64,000 nt of DNA, taken from NCBI GenBank assembly GCA_005656395.1, contig SRSI01000013.1, positions 2,046,001 through 2,110,000 of the forward strand, written 5' to 3'. The notes under the pieces were generated by a model. It did not search any database. It saw only the letters and a list, made by a program, of their open reading frames with translations, and was not told the DNA's origin. Position 1 is the first letter of the stretch. Each line of letters begins with the position of its first letter. This document shows positions 35,490-47,700 of this stretch, piece by piece. This DNA comes from Strongyloides papillosus. Taxonomy: Eukaryota; Nematoda; Chromadorea; Rhabditida; Strongyloididae. The translations under genes and the position numbers were made by a program.

Positions 35490-35925
35490 TTACCATTGAC
35501 GAAGTATCTTTCTTAAATTGAATATTAAACTGTGATTTTTAACAAATATAAGTTGGATTGTTTTATCTTCCATTAATTTTTCACCGTTCTTATTTAAAAC
35601 AAAAAAATTGCATAATGCAATTATTTCACATGACTCAGGTTGGACTAATTGAAGATTTACCGACATATAATCATTAAATAGAGTATCATTATTATTAGGA
35701 AATATCTTTAATCTCTATTGGGCTGTATCATCGTGAAAGGAATGAAAATATGGAGTACATATATTGCAGTCCTATTCTTGTAAAAAATAAATTGAAAATT
35801 CATGTCTCAAAACAGCAGTATATACTTTAGATTTCATTAATGATAGTTGTGGATTATTTGAATATTAAAAAATAAAAATTACTACTCATATATGATAAAA
35901 ACTTACCTTGTTGAATAACATCCAT
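35490..35925 (-). pseudogene. MATH-domain pseudogene
   Basis: Exon 1 (ATG 35925, MDVIQQ) ends at a GTAAGT donor. Downstream the minus strand reads like the core of a MATH domain: HSFHDDTAQ*RLKIFPN, MSVNLQLVQPESCEIIALCN and FFVLNKNGEKLMEDKTIQ. MATH domains usually have Trp before the LKIFP-like strand, and here that position is TAG, a TGG to TAG change. A second TAG lies upstream. Nematodes carry many MATH and MATH-BTB ubiquitin-ligase adaptors. No BTB domain is seen. Confidence 0.6.
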
Positions 35926-36214
35926 AATGTAATTTATGAACTAACGAATTTTTAAAACTGATTTATCAAAACTGAAATAAATTCATCTTATATAAATCAT
36001 TACCATGTACTTTGATACTTATTAAATGTTAGCCATATTAAAATAACTATCTCCATATACTTTGGTATATAATTTTCCATGTACTTTGGTATTAACTTCT
36101 TCAAACACTTTATATATATTCTCCATATACTTTTATAAACATTAAATAAGAACAAGACCTTAAAAAAGTTATATAAAGTAATAATTTATATCAAATTTTA
36201 TTTCGCCATATATA

Positions 36215-37073
36215 CAGGGTGGCTTATCTAATTTTTCCCAAACATTTGCATATATATCTCTGCGCATACATAAACCACAAACATGGTATTATAATCATTT
36301 TGTAGCTGAGATATATGCCATCCTAAATCTATTGACATATCAACAAAATAGCATAAAATAATTGTAAATGGTGTGAAAATATTAGAAAAATTATTTTTTT
36401 CTTGAATTTTGGTGATAAAGAATATTTCAGTTCTTTAGACAATCTATGAACAAACAAGTAATAATCCGTAAACTAATTTGAATAAGTAGTGTTATTAACG
36501 CTATTTAAATAACATAAAAATCAAGGAAACTATTACTTGTATTTTAACTTTCAAATGAAGGTGTCAAAAAGTCGACTTTGGCAATTCATAACTTCTTTCA
36601 GAGTGAATCACTCAGAACGGTCATATACACATTCGATAGAGCTTCGCTTACTTTATCAGAATATCAATAAACTTTTTAAAAATTACATGATTAAAATTTT
36701 ATTCTTAAAAAACATCGATTTTTTAGAAAAAATTAAGATTTTTAACTTTTATTTAAAAATTAAACAAAGTTGCGAGGCATCAATTTTTACGTAATTTTGG
36801 GATTTAGTACAAAAGACTTTGTACTTTCAGAATCTGCAACAATTTTTAAAAAATCATTCTAAATAAAAAAGTTACATTTAGTGAAAGTCGAAAAATGCAC
36901 TCAATTTTTGAAAGCCTACAACTCCACTCAGAATCCACATTCCTTTGTATAATCTATATAATTAGCATCATATGTATCTCAGCTACAAAATAAGTATAAT
37001 ATCATATTTGTAGCTTATCTACACGCAGCGGTACATATGCAAATGTCTGGAGAGTCTTACGTGGGCCACCCTG
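36215..37073. mobile_element. TA-flanked foldback element, copy A
   Basis: The 859-bp element sits between TA dinucleotides. Ends are CAGGGTGGC and its complement GCCACCCTG. The subterminal sequences ATTTGCATATATATCTC and GTATCTCAGCTACAAAATA are related in inverted orientation. It lacks part of one arm compared with copy B (57366). It has no transposase. TA target and CAGGGTG end suggest a Tc1/mariner-type transposase acting in trans. Confidence 0.78.
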
Positions 37074-37440
37074 TATAGTTAAAAATATCTTCTACATATT
37101 TAAGCTTAATATGAAAACAAATACTAAAATAATATTTTTAATTATTAATGCTTTGTGTGGTTAAATAATAATTTTTGGCTTTTTGTTATTATTATTACGA
37201 ATTTTTTATATTTATTGTTGCCAGTAAATTGTTTAAGACAATGATTTTTGCTAAAACTTAAAACTTAACACGAAATTGAGTTCTACAACATGTTTCATAT
37301 ATATTAGAAAAAAAATTGGATCCTAAGATTAGCATTATATCAAAAACATTAAGATTAAATAAAACTTACATTATTTAAATTATAAAACATATATAATTTT
37401 GTAAAAAAAACAGCAAAATTCTGCGACACAAAAATATTTT

Positions 37441-37803
37441 TTATCGTTTAAAACATTTTTGCTGTCGCTCGATAATTTTAAAATTTGAATAAATGTTGAT
37501 TTTTTTAATAGATGGAAATTTTTTTGCATTTCAGATAGATTTGTCAAAATTTTTCCCATTTTTTTTTCTGTGTATACGCTGACAAAAGAACTTCTCATAT
37601 TTATTTAAACACAAAAAATTATGCCTTTGAAAATCGTCGACTTTGAAATTGCAGATCTTTAGATCCGGTTCCTTATTAAAACTAGGAACATAACAGACGT
37701 TTCCGTAAGAAACAGACTAAAATTTGCACTTTATAATAATGTTTATAAAACTTAGATCATAGGAGAAATTTTCTCCTTTAGTTATAGTTCTTACAATCTC
37801 CAT
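37441..37803 (-). pseudogene. Small gene remnant after a splice acceptor
   Basis: TTTTTTGTTTCAG lies eight bases before ATG 37803. The frame reads MEIVRTITKGENFSYDLSFI, meets TAG after 28 codons, then continues in phase with SVSYGNVCYVPSFNKEPDLK and KVDDFQRHNFLCLNKYEKFF to another stop. Good splice context plus continuing coding character mark a recently broken gene. Not recognised. The overlapping ORF in another frame is a shadow. Confidence 0.45.
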
Positions 37804-37868
37804 CTTTAATTCTGAAACAAAAAAATTAAAAAAAGAAATAACTATTATATTTACTTCACTGCACGAGA

Positions 37869-38096
37869 TGTAATCCTGGGAGCCCCCAGAGGAGAGCTCC
37901 AGGATTCGATATTAATGTAGCGGTGTTTAAAAAGAGAGTTTATTTCAGTAACGATATAAAGATATAAGGTAAGGAATGTAATGTAATATTGTTGGTGTTC
38001 TTATAAATCTTTTCCTCCGCATTCTTAGACAGTGAGTGGTTGCTTCTGATGCATTGGTTGGGTGTGCTCTTTGAATCATCTATTTTCTGCATTATA
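37869..38096 (-). repeat. LTR-like repeat, left copy
   Basis: Contains GTAATCCTGGGAGCCCCCAG and its partial complement CTCCAGGATTC, a small hairpin, plus AGACAGTGAGTGGTTGC. It differs from the right copy by scattered substitutions and an 11-bp gap, so the pair is not young. Confidence 0.7.
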
Positions 38097-38403
38097 TCCC
38101 CGGACAAAATTTTGACTCGGGTAAAATTTGAAACTAAGTCACAAAGGATTGTAACGAAAAGTGTCTTGATATGCAATAAAATTGGTAAGGTGAATTATGC
38201 ATTTTTTTCAAGGTTGAAAAAAACATCTGGAGAATATCTGCTGCCCCCTTTTTGTTTTTTCTTTTTTTGTTATTGATGTGAATTTATTCTTTAACCAATT
38301 TAAAAATTGTCGTATTGTGATAAAATGTTTCAGTAGCATTAAAAAGAAAGTTTGTAACAAAATATAAGTGTTGCGGGCAAAATCTTCTTCTCAACCAATT
38401 TGT

Positions 38404-38494
38404 CTCCAAGCAGGGCTCGAACTTGCATGCTGGTATTCATACAAGTAGCACGTAAATCCTACAATGCGTTTTTCGCCAAAAATCACACAGTGAT
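38404..38494 (-). repeat. SINE-like dispersed repeat, copy 1
   Basis: On the minus strand GATTTTTGGCGAAAAACGCA, TGTAGGATTTACGTGC and GCAAGTTCGAGCCCTGC follow in order. The last resembles a polymerase III B-box within a near-complete T-arm (one mismatch). A related copy lies at 40557. Acceptor-stem pairing is absent, so it is not a tRNA gene. Confidence 0.4.
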
Positions 38495-39226
38495 TTTTTA
38501 TCATATTTCGTGTCGGAATTATGTTTATAAAATATAAGATTAATGTAAATTTCTTTTATTATAAACAAAGAAAACATGTAATTTTTAATATTTTTTTGAT
38601 GATTCAATGTATATTTTATGTTATGTTGGTAATCTATGTATTCATTAATAATTAAAATATGAGATAAATTTCTGTTAATTACTAAACAAATTATTAATAA
38701 AATGTAATTGTTAAACATAATAACTCAAGATTTTACAAATTTGTAGTATCGATTTTTAATATGTCATGAATAAATTTAGTAAAATTATTTTCAGTGAAAA
38801 ATTAACTAATTAATATTTTAAAAAAATGATTATACTAGATAATTTTAGAATATAAACTATAATGGAAACTAACGAAAGTGTACTAATTTTTCTATATTGT
38901 GCTTGATGTTAGTTATTGGAAAGTATAATTATACTATTGGGGGAAGGGGGATTGATGCAACAAAGGTATAAATAAATGTTAAAAATTCAAAAACAAAAAC
39001 AAGATAAATTTATTAGAAAATAAAAGAAAATTAATAAATAAATTTATTAAAAATGCAATAAACGGGCATTCTTTTAGATCAGTACCTAAAAAAAGGTATA
39101 TTAGTATGATAAAAGACGAAATTAAAACAAAATATCTTAATTTAGTTGAAAATCTGCAGCATTATGCAATTATAAATATTAAGATATTGTAAAAAATAAT
39201 ATGAGAGTAGTAATAATAATTGTCTG

Positions 39227-39313
39227 TTAGTTCAATAACTCCTCCTCCGGTCCCGGCAATTGGTATTCATAAACTCTTTCAATTTCATTCGGTAATTGAA
39301 TAGTTACAGGCAT
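39227..39313 (-). CDS. Possible 28-residue micro-ORF after a splice acceptor
   Basis: TTCTTTTTTTAG precedes ATT ATG exactly as in the gene at 5137. The frame reads MPVTIQLPNEIERVYEYQLP then GPEEELLN and TAA. Its GC content and Glu/Pro content stand out from the flanks. It may be a complete tiny protein or one exon of a larger lost gene. Confidence 0.35.
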   Translation of the reverse strand: MPVTIQLPNEIERVYEYQLPGPEEELLN

Positions 39314-39508
39314 AATCTAAAAAAAGAAAATTATTATATAAAAACATAAAAAAAATATAACGCGAAAAAATAAAAAAAATTATAGCACGAAAAAATTTAG
39401 AAGAAATAACGCGAAGGAATTAAAATAATTTTATTAGATATATTAAATAGAATGTACAATTAGTAAAATATTTAGTAAAGCGATAAAAGGCAATTGTTAT
39501 GAATATAA

Positions 39509-39634
39509 ATTCTCTTATCCATCTGTCTCTTTTCGCGTTTTAAAAGGTGAATTCTCTTATCCATCTTTATCTTTTTGCGTCTTAAAAGGTAAATTCTCTC
39601 ATCCATCCGTGTTTTTTTGTGTCTTATAAAGTAA
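39509..39634. repeat. 42-bp tandem repeat, three copies
   Basis: ATTCTCT(T/C)ATCCATC starts at 39509, 39551 and 39593, each unit ending with TTTTAAAAGGT or a variant. Confidence 0.85.
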
Positions 39635-40556
39635 ATGTGTTAATAGTCTAAATTTTTTATTTATCAACTCCCTCCAAATTAATATAACGTTTACATATTA
39701 GCTACCCGTATATTTCTTTACATTGGAAAAGTGATGGTTTATGAAAATAACATTATCGGAGAATAATTCTTTATTTTATTTTTTAAAATAACCTTTTAAA
39801 AACAATAATATTGAGAATACAAATGCAATAATCACAATGTTTTAAGATTTATGTCTGTAATATTCAAATAATTTTTTACATTAGTTTATTCTCTGTCATT
39901 TTAAAATTTAATTTATTATATATGGATAAATATTAAAATAAATTTACTTTAAATAGAATTTGATATAAAACCTTTCTTGTATTAGTAATAGATTTATATA
40001 TTACACACTTTTTACTATATATTATGATAATGAATTATTTATCAATCAAGTATGAATTTTATACAATAATTAATATTTTTACATTAAAATACATCTGTGT
40101 TTTAAAAGATGGATTCTATTAGACTTTCTTGAATCTTAAAAAACAAATTTTAATCTTTATTTCTTGGGTTTCATTATATTCATATATATTCAAACTTCTT
40201 CAAAATATTCTTAAGAAAACTAAAAATCTTTTGTACACTTCTATTTCAGTTCATATAGCTTTTGGTTGAGTTATTATTATTAAAATTAATGTATATATTT
40301 AATAATTTATATATTTAAATACTTTATATTTTATTTGAAAAATGCATATATAAATCATTATAGGATCAAATTAAATTTATTAAAAGTGACATAAATATTT
40401 TAAGTGAATGAAATGAAATAGATGTGGGGTTGTTACTATTATAATGCCGTCGGTTTATAAAACCCAGTTTCAGTTTAGTACTGAAGCTGGGGCAATTTGG
40501 TATTTCATATAATGGTAGTATATAATATTACTATTATATAAAATCTTAGAGTGCAT

Positions 40557-40690
40557 TTTTTGCCAAAAATCGCACAGTCTTCTAGATTGCGTTTTTTGAC
40601 AAAAATTTTTGGTGGATTTACGTGCACTCATTCATAAATTTGAACTCTGACATCTGCCATGAAGCATTTATTTGTGGTGTTTTTGTCTAA
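40557..40690 (+). repeat. SINE-like dispersed repeat, copy 2
   Basis: Shares TTTTTTGACAAAAATTTT, TGGATTTACGTGCACTCATT and a degraded B-box (TTTGAACTCTGAC) with the minus-strand copy at 38404. An extra GCATTTTTTGCCAAAAATCG lies in front. Confidence 0.4.
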
Positions 40691-41003
40691 GGTATGTGAA
40701 GGAAAGAATATGTAAACCATCTAATAATTACAAGAGAAAATATATATAAGTAAGAAATCATATATAAAATAGTTATTGATGTGTTATAAAATGACTACAA
40801 TATGAATTTTGAAGTTAAATAGAGTATGAAGTGCTAAATAATGATAAATGTTTAAATTTTGACGATTTCATAAGGTAAAACGTCATAAATGAAGGGTGAA
40901 ATTAAGAAATTGAAAAAAAAATGTTAAAATGAAACTAGATAGGGTGTAAAAAATAAAGAAGGGTGTCAATATCAAAAAGGATATTGAAGAAAGTAAAGAA
41001 AAG

Positions 41004-42043
41004 TTAATATTTTCGTGGTCTTCTTCGACCACATTTAAAAGTTACATTATTCTCCTTGCTGGTTGGTGGTGGTGATACTATTGAATTTCTTCTAGGTCTT
41101 CCTCGTCCTCTGCCACGGTTTGTCATATCTCTTCTGCTATCTTCTTTGTTTGCTGGTTTCTGGGCTTCCTTTGGAGCAATCTTAAGAAATCGGGAATTAG
41201 TGCGTTCAGGTGGTCCATTTTGTCTGTATTCTATCTAAACTCTCTTGTACAATCCCAGGGCCCTGATAATAATGTTGCACCATATAATTTAATGCGTCAG
41301 ACAATTCCACGTCAATACCATCTTTTTTGTAAATAATATAGAAACAACACGATATTGTAAAGATAAGAAGTATAAAAATGATAATCGAATATGATACTAA
41401 AAATAAGTTTGATCTTTCAGTAGTACCACAACATCCAATCATTGATGTTACTATACTTACTGCCCCAAATACTATAAGAATATATGAGAATGCATATAAA
41501 GTTGGTGCTTGCCAAAAAGCTTCAGCAACAGCTTGACGATATCGTTCACTTAAAACCTCTCTGAAACGACTATCAGTCCGTAACCATGCACCAAGTGCAA
41601 GGCAAGCAAAGCCTACAATTCCAAAAATAATATTTACTGTGGACATTGCATACTTGGCAAAAGTGTAACATCCAACCCGATTATACGTTAGATCACCTTC
41701 AAATTTTGTTGAATTTTCCAAATCATCCCTATGAACGTATCATTCATTATCTATTCTTTTCATACGATATGTATCTTCAAACTCTGGAGCATAACGTTCT
41801 TCTACATACTTTGAATTACCCGAACGATACCTTTTATTATTTTGATATGTCATTAATTACTTCTCTTTTGCAGTTCATTTTTTTGCTTACACTTATCTGA
41901 GCTTGCTCTTCTGGGGAAAATTCCTTTGCATCTTTTTGTTCAGCCAGCCATGATCTCTTCATACTTCCGAAAGTTCCTTCGAAAGCAGTTTTCTCCGGTT
42001 CCTCTTTTGATGAAGTTTGTCGTTTGAATATTCTTGTCAACAT
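41004..42043 (-). pseudogene. Intronless tetraspanin fused to an RG-rich tail
   Basis: From ATG 42043 an N-terminal cytoplasmic region (MLTRIFKRQTSSKEEPEKTA) runs 68 codons to a stop. A frameshift and a TGA at a probable Trp codon follow. The frame 41206-41721 then contains three tetraspanin membrane spans: NIIFGIVGFACLALGAWL, SYILIVFGAVSIVTSMIGCC and LFLVSYSIIIFILLIFTISC. The start of the large extracellular loop stops at IQTKW, where the family normally continues to a CCG motif. Beyond this another frame reads an unrelated basic tail (MTNRGRGRGRPRRNSIVSPP, RRRPRKY) ending at TAA 41004. I read it as a damaged retrocopy joined to a second transcript. Whether the parent gene has introns cannot be seen. 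Confidence 0.65.
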
Positions 42044-42880
42044 GTTCCAGTAATAGGAATAAGTAAGGAATGAATAAAAGAAAAAGAAATTGGATTAAAT
42101 ATATTTTATAAAAAAAGATGTGATCAAAAAGGAAATATCAAAAATATAGAATGAAAGACTAATTAAATGGTAATTATTTTACATAGAATGTTATATAATG
42201 CAATTACTAATCGATTGTGTAAAGGTTACCTTATTTATATATACCTCATTGTATAGGAATGTTATACATGTTATACTCATTCTTATGTCTATGTCGAGTA
42301 ATATCAAAAAAATGTCGCAAATTGTTGTCTGAGACGAAAAAAAAATTTTTTAATAAAATGGTATTTTATGTTTGGTAGACTAGCGGGCCTTTTAATTAGG
42401 GCTCTTTTATTATTTTATATATATTGTAATCAACTTAAACTAAAATGTATTTTATATTTTTCTGCTATGTGCTTGGTTGTCTACAGGAAAAAAGAAAAAC
42501 ATAATTTCTAACTAACTTATCCTCGAACATGGATTGCACACTGATGAGCTAAATCATCAGATCCATGATGTATATGTACCGCAGAGGTTTCCTGATTCCT
42601 CTACGGCTAATATTCATTAGCTAGTGATAATCGTGATAAACGAACGAAGGTCTTGTGTGAATAAAAATTCTTGATCAATGTTGTCTTACTATTTTAAATG
42701 TCGTAATCGTGAGAAAAAATCGGGTAAAATATCCATATCAGGTAAGTAACCATGATGTCGTAACATCCTTGTCTAAATGAAATATTCTAGTGTCTGAAAA
42801 AAAATCCTATGTCTTGTAAAATATCTTAATTCGTAAAGTTAATAACGTTCTCTGACTTTAAAAATTCTTACTAAGTTCAA

Positions 42881-42896
42881 CGAGATGGAACCTCCA
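42881..42896 (-). other. Primer-binding-site-like block
   Basis: TGGAGGTTCCATCTCG abuts the right LTR on the minus strand. TGG pairs with the CCA end of a tRNA. The core AGGTTCCATC is shared with 12606 and, as AGGTTCCACC, with 57063. Confidence 0.4.
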
Positions 42897-43134
42897 TGTA
42901 ATCCTGGGAGCCCCCTAGAGGAGAGCTCCAGGATTCGATATTAATGTAGAGGTGTTTAAAAGGAGAGTTTATTTTAGTAACGATATAAAGATATAAGGTA
43001 AGAAATTTAATTAATATAATGTAATATTGTTGGTGTTTTTATATATCTTTTCCTCCGCATTCTTAGACAGTGAGTGGTTGCCTCTGATGCATTGATTTGG
43101 TATGTTCTTTGAATCATCTACTTTCTGCATTACA
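42897..43134 (-). repeat. LTR-like repeat, right copy
   Basis: Direct-repeat partner of 37869-38096 with intact TGTAAT...ATTACA ends. Confidence 0.7.
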
Positions 43135-43209
43135 GAGAAAAATTAAAATAGAATACGAATTGGAACTATATCTACTACACAACATTAAAAATATTAAAAA
43201 AAAAATAAA

Positions 43210-43458
43210 ATGAGCGATATCTACAACGTAGCACTAAAAAAATTGGAAGAAAAATATAAACCCATTACTATTAATAAATTTTCTGAAACATTTACTATAG
43301 TTAACAAAAAAAATAATATAGACTCAAACGATTCGTCGACTGCTCAAAAAATAACAAAGGCATCAATTTCGAATTCTTTGCACATACACTATTCCATACT
43401 TCTATTTCATATATATAAAAATGTAAATTTTCTTAGAAAACTATTTTCAGAAAAATAA
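43210..43458 (+). CDS. Possible 82-residue ORF, unrecognised
   Basis: Starts MSDIYNVALKKLEEKYKPIT after an A-rich leader with ATAAAATG, and reads coding-like for about 55 residues before a more AT-driven end. It lies just outside the LTR-bounded unit. No acceptor, domain or relative is seen, so it may be a broken exon or chance. Confidence 0.3.
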   Translation: MSDIYNVALKKLEEKYKPITINKFSETFTIVNKKNNIDSNDSSTAQKITKASISNSLHIHYSILLFHIYKNVNFLRKLFSEK

Positions 43459-43464
43459 AATTTC

Positions 43465-44570
43465 TCTAATGAAATAAAAGTTGTCTATAATATAAAGCCG
43501 CTATCATAAAAGCTTCAATAAAGTTTTATTGAGCTATTTAAAATAAAGAAGTAATAAAAACTAGTATTACATAAATGGAAATTCAGAAATAAGAAATTTG
43601 GTATTAATACAATTATTGTAGCATTAATACATATTTTGAAAAGTTAAAGTTTTTATTCCTTAAAATTTAAAATAATAAATGCTTATTAAATAAAAAAAAT
43701 AAAATCTAAATAAGAAACAAAAAAATGACTTTATTAAAAGACAAAGTAACAAAATTTGAAAGAACATTTAACCATCCAAAAATTTAGAAAGAAATGATAC
43801 GAATTCTAGGTTAAATTTTATCTGTGAACTATTTAAAATTGGTAAAAACATAGTTAATTATTCAAAACATTGAGTTTAAAAAAATAAAATGATGAGAAAT
43901 AAACTTTGTGTTTTTTAAATTCTAAAAAAGTTCTACATATGTCATATTTTTGTGTATACTAACTAAAATTAAGATTTTTATATTAAAAATATAACAAAAA
44001 AATTGCTCTTGATTAGAATTTATAAATTTATCTTTAATTTACGTCATTAATAAATAGTTTTTCCCGTAGTTTATTATGAAATCTTGATTATTTTACTATG
44101 ATAATCTTACTGCAATCAATATTTTTAAATTTACAATATTATGTTTTCGAAACTTTACCGTTGTATATTTAAGAAAACTGCATATAGCATTGGGTGTTGA
44201 ATTTATTTAGATTGAGTTGTATATCATCTTTTTTCTTTTAATTTAACTCTTTTTAATTTATGATTATTTGCTAAATTGTATATCCTTTCGCTATTTTTAA
44301 TAAATTACTTTATTAAGACATCAATTTCGAATATAATATTTTAAAGGCGAACAAAATAATATTTGAAATAAATTTTTTTAATATTAAAAATTATGACTTT
44401 TCATATTCATTTTTTTTTAAATTATATTGTCCATTTTAAAGCGACAATTTTTAATGAGATAATTTCTAAAAAAAACTTAAAATTTTAATCTTTTTTTTTC
44501 ATTTTTAAATATGAAACATTAAATATAATCATCAACACGACGAAAAATAATGTTTATTTTTCTGTCTCAA
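43465..44570. other. Gene-free stretch
   Basis: Very AT-rich; no gene or repeat supported up to the target duplication of the next retrotransposon. Confidence 0.55.
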
Positions 44571-44578
44571 GATACTGT

Positions 44579-44659
44579 TGTTAGAGACTTGATAGATTTA
44601 TTAATTATAATATATCACTACACCAATGTGTGGGTGAAACAGGCTATCCATGTAGGACA
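44579..44659 (-). repeat. 3' LTR, 81 bp
   Basis: Identical to 48367-48447. On the sense (minus) strand it starts TGTCCTACATGGATAGCC, contains a TATATTATAATT run and an AATAAA, and ends CTCTAACA. Promoter and poly(A) signals therefore fit in 81 bases. Confidence 0.95.
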
Positions 44660-44671
44660 GTCCCCTCCCAA
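44660..44671 (-). other. Polypurine tract
   Basis: TTGGGAGGGGAC on the sense strand directly before the 3' LTR, where plus-strand DNA synthesis is primed. Confidence 0.8.
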
Positions 44672-44740
44672 CAGAAAAAAGAAATACGATACATAACAAT
44701 AATAAATTAAATTTTTAAAAAAAAAAAAGGAACTGCTAGA

Positions 44741-47700
44741 TTAACTAACAATCTCATTCACATGTCGAAGTATTTCTTTTTCTCCATTAGAAGAATCCAA
44801 AAGCCTAACTCTATAGCAGAAACGACCAACTTTTTCTATTATTTTAGCTTTTCTCCATTTCTTACCAGTTTTAAAAAAAATTCTGACAATATCATCAACA
44901 TGAAATTTGCGAGTGGGGGTACCAGGGGCATCATTACATTTGACTAATGAAGGAGAGAAAACTGTATTGAAAAATCTTTCTGCCGGAGTAGCTTGATCAG
45001 GTGTAGATGATTCAAATCTAATTTGATATAAAAACGCATTAATCAAGGCAGTTAATGATAACGTGGAATTTTTAGTAGCAAAATTTTTGAATTCCTTAAC
45101 CATCGATTCACATGCTCCATTCGCGTGTTGTGCATTAGGAGGGATGATGATAACAGGATAATTGTCAACTATTTCTTTTGATACTAGTTGAGTACCAGAA
45201 TCGAAACAGAAATTTTCTACCATACCATACGTTAGAATAAATTCATCCAATTTTGCCGATATTTGCTTTGAAGATATATCAGATAATTTGTATATACATG
45301 TAAAACGACTATAAGAATCAAGTAACATCAAAAAATTTTTATCTCGAAAATAAATGACATCACCGTGGATGTACTTCCGCGGTTCTTTAGCTTTCCAAGT
45401 GTCAAAAGTTCGAGGAGGTTTTTTACGAGCCTCCTGACAATGTTCACATTGTTTCCAAAATTCTTGAGCTTCATGAATAAAACCTTTGAAGTACAATTGT
45501 TTTTTAAAAGCAGCATACATATGAGTTACAGATTGGTGGTGGTTGTGCAATAATGATAAGACCTGAGTTCTCATCGAATCAGGAATCATAATTCTACCTT
45601 TAAAAAGTAACATACTATTTGAATAAGCAATAAATTTTCTATTACGGAAATACCACTGAAGATGTTTTCCAATATCATGATCACTCTTCCAATTATTATT
45701 TATCAAGTTAATAATTTCAATAAAAGTCGGATCTTTCTGAGATTCAGAAATAATTTCATCTTTTGATAATTGAGGACATAAAGAGAAAATTTCAGGTTCT
45801 TCAGATACTATCTCTGCTACTATCATTTCAGATTCCAAGGTGGATTCTTCATTGTACAGTCTAGTGAGAATATCAGCTTTTGAGAACTCTTTAGTACCAA
45901 TAAAACTTATATCAAATTGAAAACGTTGAGCTTCCCATAACCAACGCTGTATTCTTCCGGAGGTAACTGCAGAGATACCTTTATGACTACCAAAAAGAAA
46001 TAATAAAGCGGAGTGATCCACATTAACCAAAAATTTACGTCCTAACAAAAAATAAGAAAATTTACGTAGACCTACTATAAGAGAATATGCCTCTTTCTCC
46101 GTCATGGACCAGTTGACTTGACATTTTGTCAACTTTTTACAAAAATGCCAAACTGGATAATGTATACCTGTAGAAGGACAAATCTGTTCCAAAACTCCAC
46201 CAATAGCCTTTGATGAGGCATCCGTTGACAGAACAGATGTCCACGTTGGATTGAATAAATAAGTTTTTGTTTGTGTAGCAATAAGTGATTTAATTTCATT
46301 AAAATGCGAAGATAATACTTCATCCCAATAAAATTTAGAATTTTTTTGACACAGATCACTAAAAACATGTAAATATTTATGCAATTTTGGTATACAACTG
46401 GAGTAGTGAGAAATTAACCCCAATATTTGTCGAACTTCACTAACAGATTGAGGTTCACGTAAAGATACAATAGACTCAATTCGATCATCATGTGGTTTAC
46501 GAACACCTTTAGCAATTGACCATCCAAGAAAAAGGATCTCCTGTACTGCAAAACGTGATTTAGACATATTTAACGTGAAGCCATGTTTTTCTAACAGAGA
46601 ACATACTACGTTAGTACGTCGGATTATCTCATCTCTAGATTTACCATAGATAAGCACATCATCAAAATAAATCTTAACAAAAGACTTTCCATCTTCCATA
46701 GCATCACTCAAACAAATTTCCATAATTTTCTGCATAATAAGAGGAGCATTGATATACCCGAATGGAAGTTTCTTGAATTGATAATGACCATGCTGTGTTG
46801 ATAATACCATAATATCCTGAAGACGTTTTGAAATTGGCACTTGCAGAAAAGCACTTTTGAGATCAAGATGAGTGTACCACTCTGCTTGATATAGATCGTT
46901 AAGCAAAGAAGGCAGATCCGGAATACCATAAGACAGAGGCTCTACACACTTATTTACACTAGCTGAGAAGTCAACACACAGCCTAGGTTTTCTACCATTT
47001 TCACGTGCTAACATTATAGGAGAAGCCCATCTCGGAACACCATGATATTTCTCTATTATACCATCACGAACCCATTCTTGTAACAAATCTCTAACTAAAG
47101 ATTCATAGCCAACAGGAACTTTACGTGCAGGAATATAAATGGGTTGAATATCTTTCTTTAGTGAAACATCAGCCATAAAAGTACTAATTCCCTTAGACAA
47201 ATTCTCCGAAACCAACATAGGATATTTAGCTAAAATAATATTCCGTAGCTCTAAATCATCACCTAAGGCATCTACTGAATTCAACATCACTTCTCTGATC
47301 GCTGACCAAGCAGCGTCACCACCAAGAAGATTCCGTACCACTTGTCCAACAAAAATCTTAGTTTTCTTATTAAATAGATATGCATAAAAGAAGCCAGAAA
47401 AAGTAACTGCGTTGCCATTACATGCTCTACCAGTGAGATTAGATTTAATAAGCTTGACATTCCTAAGTTTCGAAAATGTTTCTGGGTTGATGACAGAAAT
47501 GTCTGCTCCAGTGTCCACTTTGAAAACAACACATACATTATTAATATATATAGAATAAAAGGAATTATCTTTATTTAAACTTAAAGAACCAACATTAACA
47601 ATAGAAGTGACATCATCACGACATGATAGCTCATAAACTTTACGCTTAGAAAAATCTCCCCTAAATTTGACCTTGTTCTTCTTTTTCTTATACTTTTTCT

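Larger units (their letters stand above)
37869..43134 (-). mobile_element. LTR-bounded unit carrying a tetraspanin-derived sequence
   Basis: Two similar direct repeats of about 230 bp (37869-38096 and 42897-43134) begin TGTAATCCTGGGAGCCCCC and end GCATTA(T/C)A, so they have TG...CA-type LTR ends (one mutated). GAGA flanks the outer edges (37865-37868 and 43135-43138), a possible 4-bp target duplication. On the minus strand the right LTR is followed by TGGAGGTTCCATCTCG, a primer-binding-site-like block starting with TGG. The left LTR is preceded by CCGGGGA, a weak purine tract. The interior lacks gag and pol but holds an intronless tetraspanin chimera. Alternatively, these are two independent solo LTRs and GAGA is chance. 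Confidence 0.5.

Noticed and set aside
36537..36794. 85-codon ORF, and its relative at 58229-58432
   Set aside because: Both lie inside the arms of foldback elements and differ by frameshifts; they reflect the repeat, not a protein.
38404..38480. tRNA gene at the GTTCGAGCC motif
   Set aside because: No 5' acceptor strand pairs with the 3' side; reported as a SINE-like repeat instead.
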